DNA of 64,000 nt from Gammaproteobacteria bacterium (GTDB lineage Bacteria; Pseudomonadota; Gammaproteobacteria; Steroidobacterales; GCA-2729495), in assembly GCA_024229935.1 (NCBI GenBank), contig JAAERX010000153.1:24554-88553 (forward strand), read 5' to 3'. Within the stretch, counting starts at the first letter, position 1; the number at the start of each line of letters is the position of its first letter. The notes under the pieces were generated by a model, which saw only the letters and a list, made by a program, of their open reading frames with translations, had not been told where the DNA came from and did no database searches. Of this stretch, positions 11,201-19,448 are shown in pieces. The position numbers and the translations under genes were made by a program.

Positions 11201-13390
11201 AAATTCCCATACCGACACATCAAAACTGTATGGCGTTTTTTGCAGAACTTTATCGTCAGGTCCTAACCCATATTCAGATTGCATCCACAACAGGCGGTTA
11301 ACAATCCCGTGGTGTTCATTCATCACACCCTTGGGTCGACCTGTGGAGCCTGAGGTGAAAATAACATAGGCCAAATTATCAGGTTGTGCCTGTTGCGGTG
11401 GGTTGCTATCCGGCTGTTTGGCTAATACCTTAATCGCACTTTCCACGCATAACACTTCAGCTTCATGCCCCGGTAACTGTTCAACCAGCGCTGACTGAGT
11501 CAGCAGCAACCCGATGTCGGCATCCTCAAACATATGAACTAGGCGTTGTTCCGGATAATCTGGATCCAGTGGCACGTAGGCACCACCAGCTTTAATGATG
11601 GCATGTAAGGCCACCACCATCTCCACGGAACGCTCCATATATACACCGACCATGGTATCGGGTGTCACACCCTTGCTGATCAGCCAGTGGGCCAGCTGAT
11701 TAACCTGACTGTTAAACTCCGCATAGGTCAGCTGCTCATGCTCAAAAATAACGGCCAGTGCATCCGGGCTTGCTTCTGCTTGTTGTTCCAGCAAGGTCTG
11801 CAAAGTTGCATCACTTGGGTAATCCACATTGGTGTCATTCCAGCTTGCAAACAACTGCTTGTCATCACTACCGACTAAGGGCAACTCATTAATCTTCACT
11901 GTTGGGTTAGTAACAATGCCATGTAACAAACGTTCAAACTGTTCCAACATACGTTCGATCGTGATGGCATCAAACAAGTCAATGCTGTATTCAATTTCCG
12001 CCATCAAACCATCATGGGTTTCACCCATAGCAAGCGTTAAATCAAATTTTGCCGTACCGTATTCAAACTCCAACCCTGTCAGCTCAAGACCCTGAACAGG
12101 ATCAGCTGAAGCGGGTGCATTCTGCAACATGAATTGCATCTGGAACACAGGTGAGTAACTCATATCACGTGCAGGCTGAAGTGCATCTACCAGCTTATCA
12201 AAAGGTAACTCCTGATGAGCATAAGCATCCAGAGCCGTTGTCTGCACCTGTTTGAGTAGTTCACTGTAACTAGGATTAGCGGACAAATCTGTACGCATAA
12301 CAAGCGTATTAAGGAACAACCCGATAAGTCCTTCCAAATCTGTTTGCTGTCGGCCTGCAATAGGTGAACCAACGACAATATCATTTTGCCCGGAGTAACG
12401 TGCCAACAGCACATCAAAAGCTGCCAGCAAAACCATAAACAAGGTGGCATTATTGCTTCTGGCCAACGCCTTTAAGCTTTCTCGCAAATCAACAGACAGA
12501 AGCCTGCGCATCCGCGCTCCACGATAACTTTGCTCACTGGGCCGTGGCCTGTCAGCAGGTAATTCAAGTATAGGCGGCGCCCCACATAGCTTATCTGTCC
12601 AGTACTTAAGCTGACGCTCAAGCTCTGCTCCCTGCAAGTAGTCACGTTGCCAACATGCATAATCTGCAAACTGCAGAGGTAACTCTGGCAGTTCAACTGT
12701 CTCACCAGCACATTCAGCAAAGTAAATACTGAACAGCTCAGTCTGCAACAGATCCAGAGACCATGCATCCGAGATGATATGGTGCATGACCATCATCAGC
12801 ACATGATCATCTTCAGCCAGCTCAACCAGGCGAACACGCAGCAATGGTCCTTGCGCTAGTGGAAAAGGTTCTCCAGACCATTCCTCAAGCTGCATTCTTA
12901 CAGCAGCATCATCTGCACCCGGCATAGACACCTTCTCAACTACCAGATCCATACTGTTGAGAATTTTTTGTTCTGGTTCAGCTTCGGTTTTTAGGAATAC
13001 TGTACGCAGACTTTCATGCCTGGCTATCAGTTTACCCAAAGAGCTTTGCAGGGCATCAGCATTAAATTGACCTTTAATCCGCATTGCCCATGGAATATTG
13101 TAAATTGAGCTACCGCCCTCAAATTCTTCCAGAAACCAGATACGTTGCTGGGCAAATGACAAGGGAATGGTCTGACTTCGGTCAGCATGAGGGATATTGA
13201 TTTCCACTGCGTTCTGAGAGGCATCTGCAACAAGCAACAACTCAAGCAGTTCAGCTTTACTGTCTTTAAGCTGTTCGTGGAGTTCAGCTGTCAGCACTCC
13301 TTGTGGTGCGCTCACGCGCAACTCACCGTCCTCCACCCGCAGGCGGACGCCGAGTTTGCTCAGCTGCCCAAGAAGTTCAGCCGCACTCAA
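2264..13390 (-). CDS. Multimodular non-ribosomal peptide synthetase, architecture TubC-C-A-T-E-C-A-T-C-A-T
   Basis: 3708-aa ORF. Three A3 motifs (FTSGSTGRPKGV, FTSGSTGTPKGV, YTSGSTGKPKGV), three carrier motifs (FFELGGDSILS, FFLLGGHSLLA, FFVLGGHSLLA), C/E His motifs (HHIISDAWS, HHLVVDGVSW, HHHIVIDGWS, HHIIADVWS). Confidence 0.97.
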   Translation of the reverse strand: MSAAELLGQLSKLGVRLRVEDGELRVSAPQGVLTAELHEQLKDSKAELLELLLVADASQNAVEINIPHADRSQTIPLSFAQQRIWFLEEFEGGSSIYNIPWAMRIKGQFNADALQSSLGKLIARHESLRTVFLKTEAEPEQKILNSMDLVVEKVSMPGADDAAVRMQLEEWSGEPFPLAQGPLLRVRLVELAEDDHVLMMVMHHIISDAWSLDLLQTELFSIYFAECAGETVELPELPLQFADYACWQRDYLQGAELERQLKYWTDKLCGAPPILELPADRPRPSEQSYRGARMRRLLSVDLRESLKALARSNNATLFMVLLAAFDVLLARYSGQNDIVVGSPIAGRQQTDLEGLIGLFLNTLVMRTDLSANPSYSELLKQVQTTALDAYAHQELPFDKLVDALQPARDMSYSPVFQMQFMLQNAPASADPVQGLELTGLEFEYGTAKFDLTLAMGETHDGLMAEIEYSIDLFDAITIERMLEQFERLLHGIVTNPTVKINELPLVGSDDKQLFASWNDTNVDYPSDATLQTLLEQQAEASPDALAVIFEHEQLTYAEFNSQVNQLAHWLISKGVTPDTMVGVYMERSVEMVVALHAIIKAGGAYVPLDPDYPEQRLVHMFEDADIGLLLTQSALVEQLPGHEAEVLCVESAIKVLAKQPDSNPPQQAQPDNLAYVIFTSGSTGRPKGVMNEHHGIVNRLLWMQSEYGLGPDDKVLQKTPYSFDVSVWEFFWPLISGATLVMARPDGHKDSTYLTDIIQEHGVTTMHFVPSMLQVFLQDSHAGNCSSLKRVICSGEALPHELQTRFFETLGTAELHNLYGPTEAAIDVTYWACDRDSTDTSVPIGRPVANTRIHVVEPNGQMAPVGVAGELWIAGEQVARGYINRPELTAERFIVDPFSSTSDARIYRSGDLVRWRNDGAIEFLGRIDHQVKLRGFRIELGEIEASLDALPGVKQSLVMLHEDVAGNKRLVAYVTAADGNAADIPQLRDALKQQLPEYMVPAVFVPLQEFPLLANGKVDRKALPEPEGRRDVADEYIPAGTDHERVLAQIWSDLLHIERVGIHDNFFELGGDSILSIQIIARAAKAGLHLTPKQVFKHQTIAELADVAGSVVVVAAEQGLVTGSFPLIPVQHWFFEQSSVDKQYFNQSTLLDHEGRLDADLLESVFQAIVRQHDALRSSFKFVDSQWLQTIGEPQARSIHAHVDLHELSPADQDQRMYEEAMRLQASFDLNAGLLIKTIGFELGSNRPDRLLIVIHHLVVDGVSWRILLEDIESAYAAISQNKQPELPAKSSSFKAWSEQLQHYASTDRAKSELSYWQQQSWPECTLPVDHADGENLVDSARTVTVSLDEQTTRQLLQEAPQAYRTQVNDLLLTALGSAVSDWTGQGAVLIDMEGHGRDEEIDLDVSRTVGWFTTIYPVSINVAPNATASDRIKSIKEQLRALPANGFAFGLLRYLHHSAEVHDVFARLPAAPILFNYLGQFDQTFSQDSAFVPAAGQTGPDQALTRQRSHLIDINGSVFDGKLQMGFSYSENLHESATIERIANAFIHELASLVEHCVEPGNSGFTPSDFPLVQLDQFAVDALLTECPDLEDIYPVTPMQHGMLFHSAFAGDDADHTSQVYLTQVIWNLEGNLNPGAFEKAWQTVVARHTSLRSSFLQSGLDEPLTIVHKQVEIPLQFLDWSHLGSADQEQQLELWLVEDQKRGYELSSAPLMRLLLVQFGEQDFRFVWSHHHIVIDGWSIPVVLDELFQAYEAALQSKQLTLSPARSYRDYIAWLQDQDKEEARQFWQETLQGFAAPTPLPAASKEFPGTDNASSYAKCFMSLEPAETAQIRQLAKTMRLTANTLVQGIWALLISRYTGEDDVLFGATTSGRPAELKNVESIVGLFLNALPVRIKVQPDVSLQEWMAGIQELQLASRQHEYISLVDVQGWSSVPQGSALFNSVLIFENYPDASSLWSDRNTLRVTDMQSRGWTSLPLAAAVSISEQLVLRLSYDTGCYTAAAIEQLLEQFRQMLHRVVAATDLQVADLLRLEDTSLKITAQTGPSNVSQPFQELTTSSSLASCFEQQVQLTPEACVVLSDSESWSYAELNVRANKVAHELIASGFEPGERVGLLLGQNAPMLAGMLGALKAGLTYVPLDPKAPVSRLQKIFAEAELAVIVSDAQRQSLAGELVRNAAVALTIVLADQPAESDAANPELLIDQDSLAYILFTSGSTGTPKGVTQTHRNALHHIRTYSDAMHINSDDRLSLFAPYGYDAAVMDIYGALLNGACLCPVDIREQVSAADIRQQLAEQQVTVFHSTPTVFRFLFEQPAAEELTAIRIVVLGGEEARLTDLNLFQDRFGTDVIFSNLMGATEYSIAMVCFADHETQVVGAKLPLGLPVDGANVELVVPEGESAVLHGELCIRSEYTSPGYWGDADLTASTFIPVPGSDEKNYRTGDICRYLPDGQIVFVGRRDQQLKIRGNRVEPGEVEAALAGYSTVEQCVVILRKDQPDEERLVAYFVSAEQMSPDGSTLRHYLQGLLPEYMIPAAFVELDAIPLTPNGKLDRLALPLPEIQYDEKRYVAPRTPTEEILAGLWADVLGVDRVGVHDDFFLLGGHSLLATKLISRIRDALNIEPGIGMLFKYPAVADFAVSLDGAEAGVSNIVPVPHKDGAPLSFAQQRLWFLDQLEGDNPAYHMFAPVRMTGALRLDAIQSAVNDLVARHETLRSTFIDRKGEALQLIAEHLDVPVEVLEMPGADDQLVRSTLIELVNEPYDLAQGPLFKVRLLHVSDDSYVFVILIHHIIADVWSMEVMYRDFLSFYRAHCGLESESLPDLPIQYADYAFWQQQLLSGAESQRQLQYWCDQLAGIPAVIELPIDRPRPLQRSFEGGAVNRFLPAKLNDSLKRIGHQQGATLFMVLQAVFDILLARYSRETDVVIGTPVTGRKQSSLEGLIGFFLNMLVLRADVSGDPTFIEFLRQIKANTLDAYAHQDLPFEQLVTELQPVRDTSHSPLFQVMFTVVTQAASPGELPDLQLEMVEVDFQTAKFDLFMSLTSQPDGLNVHLEYSKDIFDAVTIERMLDHFVMLLEGVAAHPNVHIAELPLLQEQERQQLLVDWNDTGFDYPRDTTLVDLFAEQVALVPEAVALECGGTSLSYVELDRRANQLAHRLRESGVGPDVLVGLCLERSIEMMVGLLGVHKAGGAYLPLDPAYPEDRIAYMLEDSGAPVVITQTSLVESIPAATAELICVDALGPLNVSDDKAPVNTGMQADNLAYVIYTSGSTGKPKGVQLEHRSVVNFLNSMASTPGLTGADRLLAVTTLSFDISVLELLLPLSVGATVVLATREQAADGFELKALLGDAAISVMQATPATWRMLLQTGWQGSKSLTVLCGGEALDRELAEQLHAATSGVWNMYGPTETTIWSSCHRFDPAEPVISVGRPIYNTSMYILDEQLQPVPVGVAGELFIGGEGLARGYRDRPDLTADRFVADTFVSVSGGRMYRTGDLAKFIPDGSIQVLGRTDFQVKLRGFRIELGEIEAAVRDCDSVDQAVLLLREDLPGDQRLVCYLTSAEPDLEVNSLREQLYASLPQYMVPAAFMQLDELPLTPNGKIDRKALPAPEWESGDNYVAPGTPTEEALAEIWADILQLDKVGINDNFFVLGGHSLLATQLVARIRNTLNAELPLMYIFDYASVASLAVAVDAFSLAAGAAPLNLEGEDMEDISI

Positions 13391-13713
13391 ATCTGGAACT
13401 CCTTCAATGGAACTCCTATTCCTCTCATAAACTGGGTCCTACCCGTGGTAAATCAGAGTGTTAGTGCCTGAAGCCGGGCTACAGGCAAAGGATGATTTTA
13501 ACCCTCATAAAGCAATTCTTCTGCGGCCCTGTTCACGTATTAACGCTATGAACCTTATATATATATGTGTGTGAGTATAATTCTACCCTTGTTGATTCAG
13601 TTGGTCATCCTACTTCCAAACACAACTGGGATGCCATGAAAGGTATATCTGGCGGGACTTAAAGCTGATGTTATGTCAGCAAGGCAGCCCATAGGAAACG
13701 ATTAAAGAGAGCT

Positions 13714-15168
13714 TTAGTGAAGGCGCCCCTCATTAAATGGGAAATCCGCCTCATTGAAGTAGGTAACTGTCTGAGTTGCAAAACGGCCATAAACCTCTGC
13801 ACTACCCTGATCACCCTCTACAATCCCACTAACATCATGGATATTCAGAAACTCCCAGAGCAGCTTACCGCTAGCAAGATCTATTTCCAGGGTGCGTCCC
13901 TGCCGGGTCAGTGATATCAAGGCGCGTGAACGATCATCACTTAAGCTAATCTGCCCACCAGTAGCACTGAGCACATCATAATTTTTAGCTTCAGATACAG
14001 ACTGGTTGCTTGATTGAGGTGGGTAAATAACATCTACCGCATCAGTATCCATATCAAGACGCAATAACCTGGAGCCCCCCTCATCCGCCTTTCCACCAAG
14101 ATTATCAAATACCAGCAGAGTGTTATCACCCATATAGCGCGGGCTGTGCTGTAAAGCGGTACGACCTACAGATACCCAGGTTACTTTTTTGGTCTCACGA
14201 CTAATCACCATAACTGTATTGTTACTGCGCAGTGAGACCAACAAATCACCCGCCGATAAATACGGTGATGTTGCTGCATCTTCCATTGAGATAACCCGAA
14301 CATCATTCAGGTGAGTGGGGTCGCATTCAGAGTAGTTAAGTGGTAATGGCAAATCAGAGTGCACCCCCTGAAATACAACACCAAGGTAACCAGAGTCAGC
14401 CAAAGCCTGCAGAATTGAAATACGTTCAACTTCATTACCATCCGCATCCAGCACCAGGATGACATCCTCCTGCAGCACTCCGCTATTGCAATTAATTTTC
14501 AGATTACTTGCACCCAACTGCACGGGTGCCTGTAAAGCATTAAATGCTGATACATAGATGTAGCCATCCTGATCTACAGATAGCCAGTGATGAGCATAGT
14601 TACCCTTTAGCCATAATAAATTAGAGTCTTTATCAAACTTCGCAATACCAACTCCATAGGGATAGGTATTACGCCCCTGATAAACAACCAGCAAGTCCCC
14701 ATTGGGAAATGGGTGTGCACCAACGGAATAGATATTTTCAGCACGGCTAAAGCCCTTGATATGTGAAGCATTTTCCCAGATCAGCTCAGAGCCTATATCC
14801 CATACATGCCGGATAGTTCCAGCTTTATCCATGACCCAGGCAATACAACCATTATCAGGACAATGTGCACGTAATTGATGTGTGCCACCATCAACAAAAA
14901 TTAAATCATCATCTCGTTCAAGGGCAGGAGCATAATTAATTACGGCCAGTGACTGGTAATCACTTTCTTCAATCTGTTCCATACTGGTTGGCCAGTTTCT
15001 GCGCAGCTCCTCTTCCTGAACTGATAACAACGCTGCTGCTGCATTTTTTGCATCCGCAATAATGCTACTTGGCCACCAACCTAAATGAACTGATGCAGCG
15101 CCGTAAATGACTGCCAGAAAGCATAATGCCAGTGCCGTAAATACATTTACCAAAAATGATTTCTTCAT
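13714..15168 (-). CDS. Arylsulfotransferase (ASST)-like exported/membrane-anchored protein
   Basis: 484 aa; N-terminal TM/signal; ASST-family-like motifs: VGAHPFPNGDLLVVYQ, HLNDVRVIS, LLVSLRSNNTVMVISRETKKVTWVSVG, LQHSPRYMGDNTLLVFDN. Confidence 0.75.
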   Translation of the reverse strand: MKKSFLVNVFTALALCFLAVIYGAASVHLGWWPSSIIADAKNAAAALLSVQEEELRRNWPTSMEQIEESDYQSLAVINYAPALERDDDLIFVDGGTHQLRAHCPDNGCIAWVMDKAGTIRHVWDIGSELIWENASHIKGFSRAENIYSVGAHPFPNGDLLVVYQGRNTYPYGVGIAKFDKDSNLLWLKGNYAHHWLSVDQDGYIYVSAFNALQAPVQLGASNLKINCNSGVLQEDVILVLDADGNEVERISILQALADSGYLGVVFQGVHSDLPLPLNYSECDPTHLNDVRVISMEDAATSPYLSAGDLLVSLRSNNTVMVISRETKKVTWVSVGRTALQHSPRYMGDNTLLVFDNLGGKADEGGSRLLRLDMDTDAVDVIYPPQSSNQSVSEAKNYDVLSATGGQISLSDDRSRALISLTRQGRTLEIDLASGKLLWEFLNIHDVSGIVEGDQGSAEVYGRFATQTVTYFNEADFPFNEGRLH

Positions 15169-15211
15169 TGCAAAAACAATAACACATGGAGAGACTTACT
15201 TTACAACACAT

Positions 15212-16540
15212 TTAACGCCCGTGCTGCTGACTTCCAGAAGAACGTTTACCCGACCCTGAGCGTCTCTTTGAGCCACCGCCATAATTTTTCTTACCACCAC
15301 CCAAACTATTACGTTTACGCCCATTACCACCTGAAGGCCTGGAAGAGCGCCCGTTTCTAATGGGCTCAGGCTTGATCCGTGGATCCACCTCATAACCCGG
15401 GATAATTGTCTGAGTGATTTTTGTTTTCAGAAGCTTTTCTATATCACGCAATAACTTCAGCTCATCTACACAAACCAGCGAAATAGCATGACCATCCAGG
15501 CCAGCTCGTGCTGTACGGCCAATACGATGAACATAGTCTTCCGGAACATTGGGTAATTCATAGTTCACAACATGCGGTAGCTTCTCAATATCCAAACCGC
15601 GAGCAGCAATATCAGTTGCCACCAACACCCGCACCTTGCCAGCTTTGAATGCGGCCAGCGCTTTGGTTCGTGCACCCTGTGACTTATTACCATGGATAGC
15701 AGATGAATGAATACCATCGCGTGACAACTGCTCCGATAAACGATTTGCTCCATGCTTGGTGCGGGTAAACACCAGTACCTGCCGCCAGTTTCCTTCACCT
15801 ATCTGATGTGATAACAACTCGCGCTTGCGACTCTTGTCAACCGGATAAACAATCTGGGTAACACGTTCAGCTGTCGTATTCTTCGGGGTTACATGAATCT
15901 CTTCTGGCGAATCAAGCAATTCAGCAGACAGTTTTCGGATCTCATCTGAAAAAGTTGCCGAGAATAGCAGCGTCTGACGTTCATCCGGCAAGACCTTAAA
16001 TATTTTTCTCATGTCACGGATAAAGCCCATATCGAGCATGCGATCCGCTTCATCAAGCACCAGTATTTCCACAGCAGAAAGATCTACAGTTTTCTGCTGC
16101 ATGTGGTCAAGCAAACGTCCTGGCGTTGCGACAATGATGTCAACACCCTTACGTAATTTTGTTTTCTGTGGATTTATACTCACTCCACCAAAAATTGTGG
16201 TCGACCTGAACGGCAGATACCGCCCATAATCACGAACACTTTCTGACACCTGCGCCGCAAGTTCACGCGTTGGGGTCAGTATTAATACACGAGGAATATC
16301 TCCAACAGAGCCGGAGGCCTGTAAGCGCCGTAGCAATGGCAGGGTAAAACCAGCTGTTTTACCAGTACCAGTTTGTGCACCCGCAAGCACATCCTTACCT
16401 TCTAAAATAAGGGGGATAGCCTGCTGCTGGATTGGGGTTGCCTCATGGTAACCCTGTTTTTTAATCGCACGCAGCAATTCGGCCGACAGGCCGAGTTCTT
16501 CAAATAACATGTGGTATTGCTCCAAGATCGCCTGATCCAA
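15212..16540 (-). CDS. rhlE: DEAD-box ATP-dependent RNA helicase, RhlE-type (start probably MLFEEL at 16510)
   Basis: Motifs [52 protein letters not shown]; Lys/Arg/Gly-rich C-terminal tail. Confidence 0.9.
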   Translation of the reverse strand: MDQAILEQYHMLFEELGLSAELLRAIKKQGYHEATPIQQQAIPLILEGKDVLAGAQTGTGKTAGFTLPLLRRLQASGSVGDIPRVLILTPTRELAAQVSESVRDYGRYLPFRSTTIFGGVSINPQKTKLRKGVDIIVATPGRLLDHMQQKTVDLSAVEILVLDEADRMLDMGFIRDMRKIFKVLPDERQTLLFSATFSDEIRKLSAELLDSPEEIHVTPKNTTAERVTQIVYPVDKSRKRELLSHQIGEGNWRQVLVFTRTKHGANRLSEQLSRDGIHSSAIHGNKSQGARTKALAAFKAGKVRVLVATDIAARGLDIEKLPHVVNYELPNVPEDYVHRIGRTARAGLDGHAISLVCVDELKLLRDIEKLLKTKITQTIIPGYEVDPRIKPEPIRNGRSSRPSGGNGRKRNSLGGGKKNYGGGSKRRSGSGKRSSGSQQHGR

Positions 16541-16783
16541 TCACGGGTATAAACCGCGCGTGGTTCGGTCCAGGCTGGAATTCTGAATTAGATCCTAAAG
16601 CCGCGAAATTGCTGACTTTGGGGTATAGGCGCAGACCGATGCGCGCCAAGACGGAGCAGACTATAACAGATAAAACAACAAATAACCGATCCAGATAGCG
16701 AAAATTAATGGTCACACAATGATTAGGTTGTGCATTTACTACATTTGCATGCGAGTATCGCCTCGCGATTATCTGAGGGTTCT

Positions 16784-18013
16784 ATGACCGATACCAAAAC
16801 AGCCTATAACTACGGGAAATTTATCCTCTCCAGCGGGATCATTATTTTTGCCATAGGCCAGTCACTCCTGTTTATTATTGTGGCACCCCTGGCTCGTAAA
16901 ATTGGAGTCAACGAGCTGCAGTTTGGAGTGGTCTTCTCGCTTGCCAATATTTCACTGATCTTTGCGGGACCTTTCTGGGGCAAGAAAAGTGATGTTATCG
17001 GTCGCAAACCCGTGTTCATCATTGGCCTGTTTGGTAGTGCCATCGGCTCACTGGCAATGGCCGGCACACTGAGTATTGGTCTCAAAGGCGCCATCTCTAC
17101 TATGGGGCTGCTGGGCTTACTCTTTACATCCCGCTTTATCTACGGTCTGACAGCTTCATCTATCTACCCATCAGCCTCGGGCTATATCGCTGATATTACC
17201 GATTGGCAAAACCGTGGCAAAGGTATGGCACTCATCGGCAGTGCAAATGCCATTGGCTCAATTCTTGGGCCAGCCATTGGCGGCGGTCTGGCCTTTATGG
17301 GGATTTTATTTCCTATATATGCAGCAGCAGGGTTATCCCTTATCGGCGCACTGGTAGCTATCTTCTGGCTGGTTGAACCCGAGCACCACAAAATTCGTCA
17401 GCAGAATAAGGACACTTCAAAACCAACATTAAAATTTACAGACCCCCGACTGCGCCCCTACATGATCATGTGGGCAACCTTCTTTATAATCTTCATCTCA
17501 CTAAACTTCGTGACCGCTTTTTATATTCAGGATAAATTCGGTATCACTGAACTTACCGCCATATTCCGTGCAGCCAGCATCATGCTGGTATGCATGGCTG
17601 CTGTTATTACCCTTATACAGGGCGTGTTATTCCAGATAATAAGAATCTCACCGCAGCTATTGTTACGTATATGCGCCCCTGTATTTGCTATAGGCCTGTT
17701 TATCATGGCTCTGGCTCCCAATCTGATTGTACTTGGAACAGGCTTTGCCATACTTGGCGGTGCCTTCGCCTGCGCCACTCCAGGCATAAATGGCTGTGCA
17801 AGCCTGAAAATGGAACCTCATGAACAAGGAGCGGCCGCTGGTTATCTGGCAGCTGCCAATACCAGTGGTGCAATTCTTGGCCCGGTGGTCGGCACCTCAC
17901 TTTATAATCTGCAGCCCAATGCACCGATGTTAGCTGGTGGCGTACTGATGATAATAATCAGTATCTATGCATTTAAAATTCCAGCTCCAAAACAATATCA
18001 AGCAAAACAGTAA
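16784..18013 (+). CDS. Major facilitator superfamily transporter
   Basis: ORF 16730-18013; ATG at 16784 is preceded by GAGGG. Multiple TM segments; MFS loop motif GPFWGKKSDVIGRKP. Confidence 0.88.
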   Translation: MTDTKTAYNYGKFILSSGIIIFAIGQSLLFIIVAPLARKIGVNELQFGVVFSLANISLIFAGPFWGKKSDVIGRKPVFIIGLFGSAIGSLAMAGTLSIGLKGAISTMGLLGLLFTSRFIYGLTASSIYPSASGYIADITDWQNRGKGMALIGSANAIGSILGPAIGGGLAFMGILFPIYAAAGLSLIGALVAIFWLVEPEHHKIRQQNKDTSKPTLKFTDPRLRPYMIMWATFFIIFISLNFVTAFYIQDKFGITELTAIFRAASIMLVCMAAVITLIQGVLFQIIRISPQLLLRICAPVFAIGLFIMALAPNLIVLGTGFAILGGAFACATPGINGCASLKMEPHEQGAAAGYLAAANTSGAILGPVVGTSLYNLQPNAPMLAGGVLMIIISIYAFKIPAPKQYQAKQ

Positions 18014-18016
18014 TTA

Positions 18017-18358
18017 TCAGAACTGGCTACCCGTACAGTCAGGGTGCACCATCTCGTCATCTACCTTGATGTATGCAAGAGCACCCTGAGTCCATAAATC
18101 CATGGATCCATCTGAATAACGTGCACCGGAAGCTGCTTGCAGAGTTCTTAACCTGAACTCCTGACTAGCATCTTTTAATACAACAAATTCTCCATTACGC
18201 GCATAGGTAGCAGTAAACACATAATCATCTATGCAGGTATATCCCCAACGGTCCTTGACATCAGATGTCGTGATACAACCGGAAATCCCTATCAGCCCTG
18301 TTAAAAGCACTGACACAAGCACTTTGAATGACGCAATTTGAAATACATTAATTATCAT
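18017..18358 (-). CDS. MliC-like lipoprotein (membrane-bound c-type lysozyme inhibitor family)
   Basis: Lipobox-like LIGISGC; YTCIDDYVFTATYARNGEFVVL and SGARYSDGSMDLWTQGALAYIKVD resemble MliC core (SGARY..G...W.KG..A). Confidence 0.7.
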   Translation of the reverse strand: MIINVFQIASFKVLVSVLLTGLIGISGCITTSDVKDRWGYTCIDDYVFTATYARNGEFVVLKDASQEFRLRTLQAASGARYSDGSMDLWTQGALAYIKVDDEMVHPDCTGSQF

Positions 18359-18485
18359 GAGTAAAGTTAGCCTGCATCCAGTTCCATCATGACCATCCAG
18401 CAGTGTCAGCTAAAACAGCACAATCAGGGTTATCGATCAGCACCTGACATAGCTGGCCTTTTTCATGCCTGTTAGGGCAGCTGAG

Positions 18486-19307
18486 TCAGGGTACCTGCGC
18501 CATCCAGGCACCATTCTTGAACCACTTAGCCTTTATTATTTCCAGTGCACCAGTAGCTGTTAGTGCCTGCATATAATTCTGCACCAGATTAATCAACAAA
18601 GGATCACCTGGAGCAATTGCGATACCAATAGGCTCAATCGTCAGCGGTTTATTGAGAGTAACGAAACCCGCATCTGGATTACGCAAAATACTGAGCGCAC
18701 AAATCGGGTCATCGGCTACAACTGCATCAACCTTGTCATCTTTGAGTAACTGAATAGCTTCAGCATAAGTATCTGTTGCCGTAATAACAGGCTTGTTAAG
18801 TGCAGCTTCAACAAAGTCTTCTGATGTAGAGCCCTTAAGTACAGCAATACTGCGTTCACCTTTGTTTAACTTTTCTGGTGTATTAATAGACTCAAGTATT
18901 TCTTCCTTGGTCAGGATAGTGGTAGCTGTGACAAAATACGGGCCCACAAAAGCAACACGTATATTTCGTTGTACTGTTGCCGTCACTCCGGAAATAACCA
19001 AATCTATATCGCCATCCTCAAGCGCTGGCAGAAGTTTTACAAATGGCATTTCAACAATTTCCATTGTTACACCCATTTCATTCGACAGCAGCTGGGCCAG
19101 GTCCACATCCATACCTATAAACCTGTCATCACGGTTCTTCATATTGAACGGCGGTTGTGTACCCGTCATACCAATACGCAGTGTATTAGTCTGACTTATA
19201 CGCTTTAAAATTGGAGACGTATTATCAGCTGCAGTAACTGAAGTAACTGCGAACATCAGGGTTGCTATTGCAGCAACCATTTTGGTAAACCAAAAACGGG
19301 TTTTCAT
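18486..19307 (-). CDS. Periplasmic solute-binding protein, amino-acid ABC transporter type (family 3)
   Basis: Signal peptide; LRIGMTGTQPPFNMKNRDDRFIGMDVDLAQLLSNEMGV and VDAVVADDPICALSIL are typical of PBPb. Confidence 0.85.
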   Translation of the reverse strand: MKTRFWFTKMVAAIATLMFAVTSVTAADNTSPILKRISQTNTLRIGMTGTQPPFNMKNRDDRFIGMDVDLAQLLSNEMGVTMEIVEMPFVKLLPALEDGDIDLVISGVTATVQRNIRVAFVGPYFVTATTILTKEEILESINTPEKLNKGERSIAVLKGSTSEDFVEAALNKPVITATDTYAEAIQLLKDDKVDAVVADDPICALSILRNPDAGFVTLNKPLTIEPIGIAIAPGDPLLINLVQNYMQALTATGALEIIKAKWFKNGAWMAQVP

Positions 19308-19448
19308 ATGTATGATTCCTTAAGAATTAAACTGCTTTATTAATATCCACACCAAGCTGATCTTCTGGTAGATATATTTTCTTATGTACAGGTCATTTAC
19401 TTTTAGAGGTATTGGTCCAAGTAAACACAATAAGAGAATTGAGGCCGC

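Noticed and set aside
567-13471. Many 60-145 aa ORFs on the plus strand and alternative frames across the NRPS
   Set aside because: They lie antisense or out of frame to a strongly supported NRPS reading frame and show no family motifs; byproducts of codon bias.
15196-15393. 65-aa ORF overlapping the rhlE C-terminus
   Set aside because: Out-of-frame translation of the low-complexity RhlE tail.
16500-16715. 71-aa minus-strand ORF upstream of rhlE
   Set aside because: Overlaps the rhlE start and the intergenic promoter region; no recognisable domain.
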